Below, piece after piece: positions 25,581-34,392 of a stretch of DNA of 50,581 nt. The notes beneath the pieces were generated by a model. It saw nothing but the letters and a program-made list of their open reading frames with translations. It had not been told where the DNA came from and ran no database searches. The translations under genes and the position numbers were made by a program. Origin of the DNA: an uncultured Bacteroidia bacterium (GTDB lineage Bacteria; Bacteroidota; Bacteroidia; Bacteroidales; UBA932). The stretch covers positions 1-50,581 of the forward strand of contig CACYHF010000020.1 of NCBI GenBank assembly GCA_902774155.1, written 5' to 3'. Position 1 is the stretch's first letter. Each line of letters opens with the position of its first letter.

Positions 25581-26279
25581 GTGAGGGCATTGGTGACAGA
25601 TTTCAGCGGTGTATATGAGGCGGAGGGCTTCCTGCCGTGGTTGCGGGAACAAGAGCACCCCGTCATACGCCTGGATTTCCGGGCGCTGGAAGGCTGTCAC
25701 TGCTATTGCGACGAAGGAGCCCGGCAAGTGATTGTGGATGCCCTGAAGCAAGGGCCGTTGCCCCGGTTGCGCTTTATAGACAGCGGCGACTATCACTATA
25801 TGAGCCAGCTGCTGGCCCTGGAGCAGACGGAACCCTTCCACTTGCTGTTGGTGGACCACCATCCGGACAACCAGGACGCCGCTTTCGGCGGGCTGCTCAG
25901 TTGCGGCGGATGGGTCAAGTCCCTGCAGCAGGAGCAGCCGTTGCTGCGGAGCGTGCTCAGTATCGGCCCGGAGGGATGCCCCTCGGAGTTGCCAGAAGGC
26001 TGGCTGGAGCAGAGAAGGGGAGAGCGGCTGTATATTTCGGTGGACAAGGATGTTCTGGAAGGCCGATGGGCCCGGACGGACTGGTCCCAGGGAACACACA
26101 CGCTGGCGCAGCTGACAGAGATGCTGGAAAGCGTGTTCACTTCCGGAATGGAGGTGGTGGCGGTGGATATTTGCGGGGAGAAGAGCCCGAAACAGGGCGC
26201 TACGGGAGAAGACCTTCGCGTGAACAAGGAAACTAATATTGTACTTTATAAATTGATTGTTAAACACTTAAACGAATAA
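25581..26279 (+). CDS. Short ureohydrolase (arginase)-fold protein
   Basis: 232 residues, starting at a GTG that directly follows the upstream TAA. The arginase metal motifs are all recognisable: SGDYHY (68-73, cf. GGDH), VDHHPDNQ (91-98, cf. DAHxD; ligands D92, H94, D96) and SVDKDVL (153-159, cf. SxDxD; D155, D157), with VAVDICGE near the C-terminus. Members cleave guanidino or similar C-N bonds (arginine, agmatine, formimidoylglutamate). This protein is about 70 residues shorter than typical enzymes, so the substrate loops differ and the substrate is unknown. It lies 2 bases before gcvT, suggesting a link with nitrogen or one-carbon metabolism. Confidence 0.7.
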   Translation: MRALVTDFSGVYEAEGFLPWLREQEHPVIRLDFRALEGCHCYCDEGARQVIVDALKQGPLPRLRFIDSGDYHYMSQLLALEQTEPFHLLLVDHHPDNQDAAFGGLLSCGGWVKSLQQEQPLLRSVLSIGPEGCPSELPEGWLEQRRGERLYISVDKDVLEGRWARTDWSQGTHTLAQLTEMLESVFTSGMEVVAVDICGEKSPKQGATGEDLRVNKETNIVLYKLIVKHLNE

Positions 26280-26281
26280 TC

Positions 26282-27376
26282 ATGTCAGAGCAGCAGACTT
26301 GCCTGTATCCGGCCCATGTGGCCCTGCAGGCCAAGATGAGCCCCTTTGCGGGTTTTATGATGCCCATCCAGTACAGCGGCATCACCCAGGAACATCTGGC
26401 CGTCCGCCAGAAAGTGGGTATGTTCGACGTGTCCCATATGGGCGAAATCTTCGTAAAGGGACCGGAGGCCGAAGCCTTTATCAATCATATCTTTACCAAC
26501 GAGATCCGTGGCTTCGAACCCGGTAAGGTGCTTTATGGGATGATGTGCTACCCGAATGGGGGTACCGTGGACGACCTCCTGGTATACCGGGAATACCTGG
26601 CCAATCATTTCCTCCTGGTGGTGAATGCCGCCAACATAGCCAAGGACTTTGCCTGGATCCAGGAGCAGGCCCAGGGCTTCGACTGCAAGCTGGACAACGC
26701 TTCGGACCGTATCGGCCAGATTGCCGTCCAGGGCCCGGAGGCCGAAAAGACCATCATCGAGGTATTGGGATACAAAGAGGCGGCCGATTTAGCCTTCTAT
26801 ACCTTCTGCGATGTGGAATACAACGGAGAACGCCTGATTCTGAGCCGCACCGGCTACACCGGCGAAGACGGCTTCGAACTCTATACCACCCCGGAGAATA
26901 TCGTGGAAATCTGGGACAAGCTGCTCAAGGCCGGTGTCCAGCCCTGCGGACTGGGCTGTCGCGACACCCTGCGCTTTGAGGCGGGCCTTCCGCTGTACGG
27001 AGACGAACTCAGCCCGGAAATCAGCCCCGTAATGGCCGGCCTGGGCATGTTCTGCAAGTATGACAAAGATTTCATCGGCAAGGAAGCACTCCTGGACCAG
27101 AAGGCCGGAAACCTGGAACGCAAGCTGGTGGGCATCGAGATAGAAGACAAGGCCATTCCGCGTGCCGGTTATCCGGTAGAAACCCCGGAAGGGGAGGAAG
27201 TGGGTGTGGTCACCACCGGCTATCATTCCATCTCCCTGGACAAGAGCATCTGCTTTGCCCTGGTGGATAAGGCATACGCCGCCCTGGATACCCCGCTTTG
27301 TATCCGCATCCGCAAGAAGGTATTCCCCGGAAAGGTAATCAAAAAGAGATTTTATCAAACTAACTACAAAAAATAA
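26282..27376 (+). CDS. gcvT: Aminomethyltransferase, glycine cleavage T-protein
   Basis: 364 residues, usual for GcvT. It moves the aminomethyl group from lipoyl-H-protein to tetrahydrofolate, releasing ammonia and forming methylene-THF. Family blocks include FAGFMMPIQYSGI, VGMFDVSHMGEI, TGYTGEDGFELY and the LGCRDTLRFEAGLPLYG segment. It begins the gcvTHPAPB series and is followed by gcvH after 5 bases. Confidence 0.96.
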   Translation: MSEQQTCLYPAHVALQAKMSPFAGFMMPIQYSGITQEHLAVRQKVGMFDVSHMGEIFVKGPEAEAFINHIFTNEIRGFEPGKVLYGMMCYPNGGTVDDLLVYREYLANHFLLVVNAANIAKDFAWIQEQAQGFDCKLDNASDRIGQIAVQGPEAEKTIIEVLGYKEAADLAFYTFCDVEYNGERLILSRTGYTGEDGFELYTTPENIVEIWDKLLKAGVQPCGLGCRDTLRFEAGLPLYGDELSPEISPVMAGLGMFCKYDKDFIGKEALLDQKAGNLERKLVGIEIEDKAIPRAGYPVETPEGEEVGVVTTGYHSISLDKSICFALVDKAYAALDTPLCIRIRKKVFPGKVIKKRFYQTNYKK

Positions 27377-27381
27377 ACGCT

Positions 27382-27762
27382 ATGTCAAAGATTTTGGAAG
27401 GACTCAAGTATTCAGAGTCCCACGAGTGGGTAAAAGTGGAAGGTAACATCGCCGTTATCGGTGTTTCGGATTTCGCCCAGGCGGAAATGGGGGATATCAC
27501 CTATGTGGATATGCCCGATGTGGACGATGCAGTGGAAGCCGGAGAGGAATTCGGCGCCCTGGAGAGCGTAAAAGCCTCCTCCGAGCTCATCAGCCCCGTT
27601 TCCGGTACCGTAGTAGAGGTAAACGAGGCCCTGGAGGATGCCCCTGAAATGGTGAACGAAGACGCCTACGGCGCTTGGATCATCAAGGTGGAGATGTCCG
27701 ATGCATCGGAACTGGATGCCCTTATGGACGCGGCCGCCTATAAGGCACAGATCGGCGAATAG
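27382..27762 (+). CDS. gcvH: Glycine cleavage H-protein
   Basis: 126 residues. The lipoylation site is Lys-64 in GALESVKASSEL, preceded by FAQAEMGDITYVDMP. The lipoyl arm carries the aminomethyl intermediate between GcvP, GcvT and lipoamide dehydrogenase. The gene lies between gcvT and gcvPA with gaps of 5 and 3 bases. No lipoyl ligase or lipoamide dehydrogenase gene is in the window. Confidence 0.97.
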   Translation: MSKILEGLKYSESHEWVKVEGNIAVIGVSDFAQAEMGDITYVDMPDVDDAVEAGEEFGALESVKASSELISPVSGTVVEVNEALEDAPEMVNEDAYGAWIIKVEMSDASELDALMDAAAYKAQIGE

Positions 27763-27765
27763 AAT

Positions 27766-29094
27766 ATGGCACAACTTTCTTATCTGCCTCATACGGAAGC
27801 GGATGTGCAGGCCATGCTGGAGCACGTCGGCGTGAACAGGCTGGAGGATCTTTTCAGCGACGTTCCCGCCCGGTTCCTGCATAAGGGTGCCTATGCACTG
27901 CCGGATGCCCTGAGTGAGCAGGAAATCCGCGATTATTTCGCTTCTCTGGAGGCTATGAACGCCCGTTTGAAGGTGTTCGTGGGCCAGGGCGCGTATGACC
28001 ATTATACGCCCTCCGTTATCCCTTACCTCTGCTCCCGCTCCGAGTTCCTGACAGCCTATACGCCGTACCAGTGCGAGATTTCGCAGGGGACGCTGCGTTA
28101 TATCTTCGAGTACCAGAGTATGTTGTGCGCCCTCACCGGCCTGGATGTGTCCAACGCATCCCTGTACGACGGCCCTACGGCCGCGGCCGAAGCCATGCGC
28201 ATGGCCATTGCCTGTACGCGCAAGAAGACGCGCGTGCTGCTGTCGGCTACTTTGCTGCCCCACGTGATCAAGGTGGTGCAGACCTATGCGAAGTTCTATG
28301 GCGTAGAAATCGGCCTGGTTCAGGCCGATGGCGGCCAGACCTCGCTGGAGGCCCTGAAGGCGGAACTCGCAAAGGACGACGTCGCCGGCGTTATCGTCCC
28401 TTCGGTGAACCGTTACGGCATCATCGAGGACCTGACGGGCTTTGCCGATGCCGTCCACGCCCAGAAGGCCATCCTCATCGAATACTGTGACCCTTCGGCC
28501 CTTGCTGTGGTGAAAACACCCGCCGAATGGGGCGCCGATGTAGCTGTGGGCGATGGACAGTCCCTGGGCCTGCCCCTGAGTTACGGCGGCCCTTATGTGG
28601 GCTTTATGACCGTGAAGAAGGAGCATATGCGCAAGATGCCCGGCCGCATTGTTGGTCAGACCGTGGACAAGGACGGCCGAAGGGTATTCGTCCTTACGCT
28701 CCAGGCTCGCGAGCAGCATATCAAGCGGGAAAAGGCCACGTCCAACATCTGCTCCAACGAGAGCCTGATGGCGCTCTGGGTCACCATTTACCTGTCCCTG
28801 ATGGGGCCCGAAGGCTTGAAGGAGGTGAACCGGATCAGCACCGACGGAGCCCATTACCTGAAGGCCGAACTGCTGAAGACCGGTAAGTTTGAAGACGTGT
28901 TCCCGGACAAGCCTTTCCTGAAGGAGTTTGTGCTCAAGCCCAAGCAGTTCCCGGGCCTTATGCAGAAGAAACTGGAAGAAGCCGGCTTCTTCGCCGCCCT
29001 GGATACGGAAGAAGGCTATGTGAGCTTCTGCGTCACGGAGAAACGTAGCAAGGAAGAAATCGACCGCCTGGTCACCATTGTAAAGGAGGGCTAG
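27766..29094 (+). CDS. gcvPA: Glycine decarboxylase subunit 1
   Basis: 442 residues, the N-terminal half of the split P-protein. Blocks typical of the subunit: YTPYQCEISQGTLRYIFEYQ, LYDGPTAAAEAMRMA, GDGQSLGLPLSYGGPYVGFM and REQHIKREKATSNICSNESL. It lacks the PLP lysine, which is in the second subunit, and forms the heterotetramer with it. The gcvPB gene follows after 3 bases. Confidence 0.96.
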   Translation: MAQLSYLPHTEADVQAMLEHVGVNRLEDLFSDVPARFLHKGAYALPDALSEQEIRDYFASLEAMNARLKVFVGQGAYDHYTPSVIPYLCSRSEFLTAYTPYQCEISQGTLRYIFEYQSMLCALTGLDVSNASLYDGPTAAAEAMRMAIACTRKKTRVLLSATLLPHVIKVVQTYAKFYGVEIGLVQADGGQTSLEALKAELAKDDVAGVIVPSVNRYGIIEDLTGFADAVHAQKAILIEYCDPSALAVVKTPAEWGADVAVGDGQSLGLPLSYGGPYVGFMTVKKEHMRKMPGRIVGQTVDKDGRRVFVLTLQAREQHIKREKATSNICSNESLMALWVTIYLSLMGPEGLKEVNRISTDGAHYLKAELLKTGKFEDVFPDKPFLKEFVLKPKQFPGLMQKKLEEAGFFAALDTEEGYVSFCVTEKRSKEEIDRLVTIVKEG

Positions 29095-29097
29095 AAT

Positions 29098-30504
29098 ATG
29101 AAATACTACGACAAACTCATCTTCGAACTCTCCAAGGAAGGCCGATGCGGCTATTCCTTGCCCGTGAACAAGTTCCCGGCAGCACCGGAAGTGCCGCTCG
29201 CGCTTCGCCGCGAGAGCCCGCTGCCCCTGCCCCAGGTGGCCGAACCGGATGTGGTGCGCCATTACACCAATCTCTCCCAGATGAACTTCGGCGTGGATAC
29301 CGGCTTTTATCCGCTGGGCTCCTGCACCATGAAGTACAATCCCAAGATCAACGAGGAAATGGCCGCCCTGCCCGGTTTTGCGGGCCTGCATCCGCTTATG
29401 CATGCAGGGCTCACCAAGGGTGCCCTCAAGGTGTATCAGGAAATGAACAAGGCGTTGTCGGCCATTACCGGTATGTACACGTTCACCTTTGACCCTTGTG
29501 CCGGCGCGCACGGTGAGCTCACTGGCCTCATGATCATGCGAACCTACCACCTGCAGCGCGGTGACTATGGCCGCACCAAGGTGATCGTTCCGGACAGCGC
29601 CCATGGCACCAATCCGGCATCGGCCGCGGTCTGTGGCCTGGAAGTGGTGGAAGTGAAGTCCCTGGAGAACGGCCGTATAGACGTGGAGGCCCTGAAGCCG
29701 CTGCTGGACAATACGGTGGCCGGTATCATGATGACCAATCCCAACACCCTGGGCCTCTTTGAAACCCAGATTGAGGAGATTGCCGCGCTGGTACACGGCG
29801 TGGGCGGCCTGCTGTATTATGACGGCGCCAACATGAATGCCCTTATGGGTGTGGTCCGTCCCGGCGACATGGGCTTCGACATCATGCACCTGAACCTGCA
29901 CAAGACCTTCTCCACGCCGCATGGCGGCGGCGGGCCGGGTTCCGGTCCCGTGGGAGTAGCCAAACACCTGGAAGACTGCATCCCGGATCTTCGCGTGAGC
30001 GGCTTCCATGGCAATTTTGCGGTTATCCTGCGTGCTTACGCTTACATCTTAAGCCTGGGCAAGGATCATCTGCAGAAAGTGGGTCAGTACGCCGTCCTGG
30101 GGGCCAACTACATCAAGGAGTGCCTCAAGGACAAGTACATACTGCCCATTGAAGGCGTGTGCAAGCACGAATTCGTCTTTGACGGCCTCATCAACGACGG
30201 AGCCCGCGAAGGCGTTCCCGGCGCCACCACGCTGGATGTGGCCAAGCGCCTGCTGGACTACGGCTTCCACGCTCCCACCATCTATTTCCCGCTCCTGTTC
30301 CATCAGGCCCTGATGATAGAGCCCACGGAAACCGAGAGCAAGGAAACCCTGGATGCGTTCATCGAGGTGATGCGCAAGATTGCCGATGAAGCCGCCGAGG
30401 ATCCCAACATCCTCCACGAAGCCCCGCACAACACGCCTATTTCCCGCCCCGATGAAACCACCGCTGCCCGAAATCCTATTCTGAAATATCAGGATACGTT
30501 GTAG
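29098..30504 (+). CDS. gcvPB: Glycine decarboxylase subunit 2 (PLP-binding)
   Basis: 468 residues. The PLP lysine is Lys-269 in HLNLHKTFSTPHGGGGPGSG. Other family marks are SCTMKYNPK, DPCAGAHGELTGL and the DSAHGTNPASA block. Together with GcvPA it decarboxylates glycine and passes the methylamine to H-protein. The gene ends the operon; a strong hairpin terminator begins 16 bases after the stop. Confidence 0.97.
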   Translation: MKYYDKLIFELSKEGRCGYSLPVNKFPAAPEVPLALRRESPLPLPQVAEPDVVRHYTNLSQMNFGVDTGFYPLGSCTMKYNPKINEEMAALPGFAGLHPLMHAGLTKGALKVYQEMNKALSAITGMYTFTFDPCAGAHGELTGLMIMRTYHLQRGDYGRTKVIVPDSAHGTNPASAAVCGLEVVEVKSLENGRIDVEALKPLLDNTVAGIMMTNPNTLGLFETQIEEIAALVHGVGGLLYYDGANMNALMGVVRPGDMGFDIMHLNLHKTFSTPHGGGGPGSGPVGVAKHLEDCIPDLRVSGFHGNFAVILRAYAYILSLGKDHLQKVGQYAVLGANYIKECLKDKYILPIEGVCKHEFVFDGLINDGAREGVPGATTLDVAKRLLDYGFHAPTIYFPLLFHQALMIEPTETESKETLDAFIEVMRKIADEAAEDPNILHEAPHNTPISRPDETTAARNPILKYQDTL

Positions 30505-30520
30505 GCGGGTCTTCTGAAAA

Positions 30521-30555
30521 AATATCCGGGCACCAGTTTTTGGTGTCCGGATATT
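30521..30555. terminator. Strong bidirectional intrinsic terminator
   Basis: A 15-bp stem (30521-30535 with 30541-30555, one G-U pair) and a 5-base loop. T-rich sequence follows on the plus strand, and a run of six T follows on the minus strand, so it can end both the gcv operon and the convergent run that finishes with the acyltransferase gene. From here to 30634 I see nothing else of note. Confidence 0.85.
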
Positions 30556-30634
30556 TTATTGTTTCTTGAGCCGGCGAATGCCACCAGCAAATCTTTCACC
30601 CAGGGTTTTGTTTCAGTTGTCATAGGCAAAGAGT

Positions 30635-31729
30635 TTATTCTCCCAGCACCGCCCATTTCACAAACGGGATGCGCTTAAGGAGTTCATACAGAAGCGGGCT
30701 CAGCATGAATACCGCCATCGTTAGGATCACATACAGGGACCACGGCGGCAGCTGGGTATACGTTTTCATCATATAGCCCAGGGAGGCGACCACCAGGTAG
30801 TGCACGATATAGAGGCCGAAGCTGGATTTAGCCATATAGCCGGCAAAGGCGCCGGTCCGGTTGAAGCAGGACTGGAACCAGCCCATGAGCGCAAGGCAGG
30901 CCAGCCAGCCGTAGAGGCAGTTGAGCGGGCTGCCCAGGTACTGGGGCGTGGTGTTGTCCTGGCCGAAGGTGGTAACAATGAGGATGGTTCCAGCCACGGC
31001 GGCGCAACCCAGCAGCGGTATCCAGGCCTTCTTCAGTGCCTCCTGTACATTATCGTGCGAGAACACAAAGTATCCCATCAGGAACACAATAAAGTAGAAG
31101 ATTGGCTTGTACAGGTTGTATAAGCCGTCCGCGGAGTCCGGCCTGGGGTTATGGATGAGCAGCTGCTCGGCCGCCCAGTAAATTACTCCCAGCATAATGA
31201 TCCAGACAATATTCAGCTTGCCGCAGGCATTCCAGAACTTATCTTTGGCGTCCATTTTACGCACCAGCAGGAGAAGCAGTGAGAACAGCCACAGATCCTG
31301 GATGAACCAGAGCGGACCGATGCCGCTGATGGCCCAGAGGCAGTATTTGGCTACCCCGGGCATCCCGTCAAACGTGCCCGTGTGGGCTGCTACGGCCGTG
31401 TTAAAATAACCGGTCATCCATTGGAATACAAACAGGCCGATAGTGGCCGGGACCAGCAGTTTCCGCGTGCGGGCCTTGAACCAGGTTTTGGAAGGGTACT
31501 TCTGCAGGGCAAAGCGGGCGCTGATACCCGCCAGCAGGAACAGCAGCGGCATAAACCACGGGTACAGGATATACATCACCACATCCTGGTACTGGTGGTA
31601 TTCCGGATAGGGGCCGAAGCCTCCTATACCGCCAAAGACACCTTTATTGTTGTAAAAGTAGATGACGTGGTAAAACAGAACCAGCAAAACCGTCACCCAC
31701 CGCAAGTTATCTATCCAATGCTTTCTCAT
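30635..31729 (-). CDS. Acyltransferase-3 family membrane protein
   Basis: 364 residues with about ten hydrophobic segments and the family's N-terminal WIDNLRWVTVLLVLFYHVIY, holding the conserved Arg (R10) and His (H21). Members O-acylate glycans, lipids or peptides at the inner membrane. FMPLLFLLAGISARFAL (around 59-75) and the C-terminal GLYIVHYLVV segment are typical. It overlaps the end of the M28 peptidase gene by 23 bases, so it is the last gene of the run that starts at the CDF transporter. Acceptor unknown. Confidence 0.82.
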   Translation of the reverse strand: MRKHWIDNLRWVTVLLVLFYHVIYFYNNKGVFGGIGGFGPYPEYHQYQDVVMYILYPWFMPLLFLLAGISARFALQKYPSKTWFKARTRKLLVPATIGLFVFQWMTGYFNTAVAAHTGTFDGMPGVAKYCLWAISGIGPLWFIQDLWLFSLLLLLVRKMDAKDKFWNACGKLNIVWIIMLGVIYWAAEQLLIHNPRPDSADGLYNLYKPIFYFIVFLMGYFVFSHDNVQEALKKAWIPLLGCAAVAGTILIVTTFGQDNTTPQYLGSPLNCLYGWLACLALMGWFQSCFNRTGAFAGYMAKSSFGLYIVHYLVVASLGYMMKTYTQLPPWSLYVILTMAVFMLSPLLYELLKRIPFVKWAVLGE

Positions 31730-32981
31730 GATTCATGTCGATAAAACCGGTGACTAATCTGAAAACAGGCTCATAGCTGTCCCAGCGGACGGTTTTGATG
31801 TTGTCGGTCGGGGTGTGATAGTGCTGGAAGGCACTTCCTTCCCCGTTTTCCAGGAAGATGCAGGGAACGCCGCGGACGGCGAAGGGATAGTGGTCGCTGT
31901 TGGCGGCCAGGGCTCCGCGGTTCAGGGCCTCAAAGAGGTGCTGTTCCCGGTTAACCTTTTCAAACACGGGAAACTGGCTCATCCCGGCATCGCTCACCTC
32001 GCAGTACTGGACTGGATTATCGTCTCCAATCATATCGATATTGAAAAGGTACTTGATCTGCTTCAGCGGCACAACTGGGTGCTCGGCAAAGTAAGTAGAG
32101 CCCCGCAGGTTGGCGTCCTCGCCGGAGAAGGCCAGGAAATACATATCGTATTCGGGCCGGTTCTTGGCATAGTGCGCCGCCAGCGTGACGATGGCCGCCG
32201 TGCCGGAAGCGTTGTCATTGGCTCCGGGATAATACACTTTTCGGCCCAGATTGCCCAGATGGTCATAATGGGCCGTGAAGACATAACAGGAGTCGTGTCT
32301 CTGCCCCTCCACTTTGGCGATTACGTTGAAGAGTCCGTAGTCCTTGAGGAACTCATTCTCAACGTTAACCTTAACGCTCTTGACCCCCTCAATGGCTTCC
32401 GGCGTCACCCAGATAATGGGCTTGTCTACCACTTTCTCCCCATAAGCCTTGAAGAACTTGATGGGCGCCGCCCAGGTGTACAGCAGGCCGGCGTTTGAGC
32501 AGGCCCCTGCTTTCTGAAGCTTGGAGAAAACTTGCCGATGCTTATAGGTGAACCAGAAATCACAGCACACCAGGCAGCCGGCGTTTTCGGGTTTTTCCAG
32601 ATCGGCCAGCAATTTGTCCCCGTCGAAGTTCAGCGTATCCACGTGATACACCGGGAATTCCCCCTTGACGCCGGGGGAGTACTCCCGCATGGAGAAATCC
32701 ACGCCGGCGCGGAGTTTCTTCCCATCGGCCCACATTTCCATAGCGCCGGGGAAGGTGTTGATATCGATAGTAAAGGGCTGAAGGGTCACTTCATCGGCTC
32801 CGGCCTTGCGGAATTCCTTCTCCAGATACTTTCCGGCCTTGTTGGCGCCGCCGCGGGCATAGCCGCGGCCCTGGTACTTGGCACTGCTGAGTTCCGCCAC
32901 CACCCGCTTGAAATGCGGCAGGTTCTGCGCCGGCAGTTGCAGGGCGGCAAAGGAGAGTAGGATAATCAATAACTTCCTCAT
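31707..32981 (-). CDS. Secreted M28-family zinc aminopeptidase
   Basis: 424 residues with a signal peptide of about 19 residues ending in LPAQ. All five metal ligands of the M28 family can be placed: H238 (TAHYDHLG), D256 (GANDNASG), E288 (SGEDANLRGS; catalytic Glu plus ligand region), D316 (NIDMIGDD) and H389 (HYHTPTDN). A protease-associated insert probably fills residues 100-210. The enzyme should act in the periplasm or outside the cell, trimming peptides from the N-terminus. It follows the tyrosine phosphatase gene by 2 bases. Confidence 0.9.
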   Translation of the reverse strand: MRKLLIILLSFAALQLPAQNLPHFKRVVAELSSAKYQGRGYARGGANKAGKYLEKEFRKAGADEVTLQPFTIDINTFPGAMEMWADGKKLRAGVDFSMREYSPGVKGEFPVYHVDTLNFDGDKLLADLEKPENAGCLVCCDFWFTYKHRQVFSKLQKAGACSNAGLLYTWAAPIKFFKAYGEKVVDKPIIWVTPEAIEGVKSVKVNVENEFLKDYGLFNVIAKVEGQRHDSCYVFTAHYDHLGNLGRKVYYPGANDNASGTAAIVTLAAHYAKNRPEYDMYFLAFSGEDANLRGSTYFAEHPVVPLKQIKYLFNIDMIGDDNPVQYCEVSDAGMSQFPVFEKVNREQHLFEALNRGALAANSDHYPFAVRGVPCIFLENGEGSAFQHYHTPTDNIKTVRWDSYEPVFRLVTGFIDMNHEKALDR

Positions 32982-32983
32982 AT

Positions 32984-33430
32984 TCAGTATTGTTTTAGCA
33001 TCGCTTCACAGCCTTCCAGGATGTCCTGGAAAGCTTCTTCAAAGTCTCCGGTATACCAGGGATCGGCCACATCCCGGCCCATACCGGTATAGGACATGAG
33101 CAGATGAATCTTACCCTGAGGATCCTCCGGAATGATGCGGCTAATCCGGCGAAGGTTGGAGGCGTCCATGCAGATGATGCGGTCGAAGCGGTCATAATCG
33201 GCCCTGGTGACCTGCCGGGCGCGCTTGGCATTGTCAAACAAAACGCCGTGCTGGGTGAGGCTGCGCTTGGCCGGCGGGTAAATGGGGCTGCCGATTTCCT
33301 CGGTGGACACGGCGGCCGATTCTATATAATACTGTCCCTCAAGGCCTTTGGCTTTCACTAGTGCCTTGAGGATAAATTCGGCCATAGGGCTTCGGCAGAT
33401 ATTGCCGTGACAGACAAAAAGGACTTTCAT
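32984..33430 (-). CDS. Low-molecular-weight protein tyrosine phosphatase
   Basis: 148 residues. The P-loop FVCHGNICRSPMAEF has catalytic Cys-7 and Arg-13, and the general-acid Asp lies in VADPWYTGDFEEAF near residue 120. In bacteria such enzymes act on tyrosine kinases of capsule or polysaccharide export, or on arginine phosphate. No kinase gene is nearby. It stands between the CDF transporter gene (3 bases upstream) and the M28 peptidase gene. Confidence 0.93.
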   Translation of the reverse strand: MKVLFVCHGNICRSPMAEFILKALVKAKGLEGQYYIESAAVSTEEIGSPIYPPAKRSLTQHGVLFDNAKRARQVTRADYDRFDRIICMDASNLRRISRIIPEDPQGKIHLLMSYTGMGRDVADPWYTGDFEEAFQDILEGCEAMLKQY

Positions 33431-33433
33431 AGG

Positions 33434-34318
33434 CTACTTGATCGGTTCCATATGCACGACAATGTGGGATTGCTGGCCGAAGCGGGCCTTGATGCGCCGC
33501 TCAACCTCAGTGGCTTTCTCGTGGGCCTCAGAGAGGCTTTGCCGCCCGTCCAGACGGATGTGGACCTCGGCCACCAGGCGGTTGCCCACTCTTCTGGTGC
33601 GCAGGTTGTGCGGGTCCTGGACGCCGTCAATGCCCCGGATGATTTCCAGCATTTCGGCCTCCGTATCTTTGGGCAGCGAACTGTCCGTAAGCTCTCTAAA
33701 ACTGGGGCCCAGCAGGTCCCATGCCACTTTTACGAGCATGAGGCCCACCACGATGGAAGCCAGCGGGTCCAGCACCGTCCAGCGGTTTCCCAGGAAAATG
33801 GCCCCGCAAATGCCAATGGCCGCGCCCACGGAACTGAGGGCGTCAGACCTGTGATGCCAGGCATTGGCCTCCAGCGCCGGGGAATTCAAGCTTTTACCCT
33901 TAATGCGTGTATACTGATAGAGCGCCTCTTTGGCCACGATGGAAATAAGCGCCGCCCAGAGTGCCAGTTTTCCGGGGCTGGGAAGGTCTTCCCCCTGCAG
34001 CCAACGGGCCAGTTTGGTGGCACCGGAAATGACAATGCCGATAGCTGCCGCCGCCAGAGCCAGGCCAATCAGGAGCGTTGCCATGGTTTCAAACTTGCCG
34101 TGGCCGTAGTCGTGGCCTTCATCCCGGGGCTGGGCGCTGATGCGCACAAACACCAGCACCACGATATCCGTAATGAAATCCGACAGCGAGTGAATGGCGT
34201 CCGAAACCATAGCCGCGCTATGTCCGGCAATACCGGCCACCGCCTTCAGGCACACCAGCAGCAGGTTTACCACGCTGCCGGTGAGGGTTACTCTTGCAAT
34301 TTGATCTTCTCGGGTCAT
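33434..34318 (-). CDS. Cation diffusion facilitator (metal efflux) transporter
   Basis: 294 residues, six membrane segments and a cytoplasmic C-terminal domain. The two metal-binding pairs are HSLSDFITD (segment 2) and HHRSDALSS (segment 5). The first reads HSLSD rather than the DxxxD seen in manganese and iron exporters, which favours zinc, though this cannot be settled by eye. Members export divalent metals in exchange for protons. The gene is first in its run, with an inverted-repeat operator candidate over its promoter. Confidence 0.9.
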   Translation of the reverse strand: MTREDQIARVTLTGSVVNLLLVCLKAVAGIAGHSAAMVSDAIHSLSDFITDIVVLVFVRISAQPRDEGHDYGHGKFETMATLLIGLALAAAAIGIVISGATKLARWLQGEDLPSPGKLALWAALISIVAKEALYQYTRIKGKSLNSPALEANAWHHRSDALSSVGAAIGICGAIFLGNRWTVLDPLASIVVGLMLVKVAWDLLGPSFRELTDSSLPKDTEAEMLEIIRGIDGVQDPHNLRTRRVGNRLVAEVHIRLDGRQSLSEAHEKATEVERRIKARFGQQSHIVVHMEPIK

Positions 34319-34327
34319 GGACTAGTA

Positions 34328-34347
34328 TTAGTATACAAATATACTAA
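34328..34347 (-). promoter_or_regulatory. Inverted repeat over the CDF transporter promoter
   Basis: A perfect 8-bp inverted repeat, TTAGTATA and TATACTAA with CAAA between. The -7 element TATATTTG (34343-34336, minus strand) lies inside it, 17 bases before the ATG at 34318. The TTAG...CTAA ends recall DtxR/MntR-type metalloregulator boxes, which fits a metal efflux gene. Confidence 0.55.
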
Positions 34348-34376
34348 GCTCTTTCAAGTCCGTCAAGAATTATTAT

Positions 34377-34384
34377 TATCTTTG
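34377..34384 (+). promoter_or_regulatory. -7 element (TATCTTTG) for the SEC-C gene
   Basis: An exact TAnnTTTG match 8 bases before the ATG at 34393, so the mRNA leader is only a few bases long. Confidence 0.55.
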
Positions 34385-34392
34385 CAGTCCAC

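Noticed and set aside
27412-30009. An 865-codon open frame antisense to gcvH-gcvPA-gcvPB
   Set aside because: It lies wholly opposite well-known genes, has no recognisable domain, and is explained by the codon bias of the sense strand.
30489-30623. A 44-residue minus-strand frame after the acyltransferase gene
   Set aside because: It runs through the terminator stem and into the end of gcvPB, with no promoter; probably chance.
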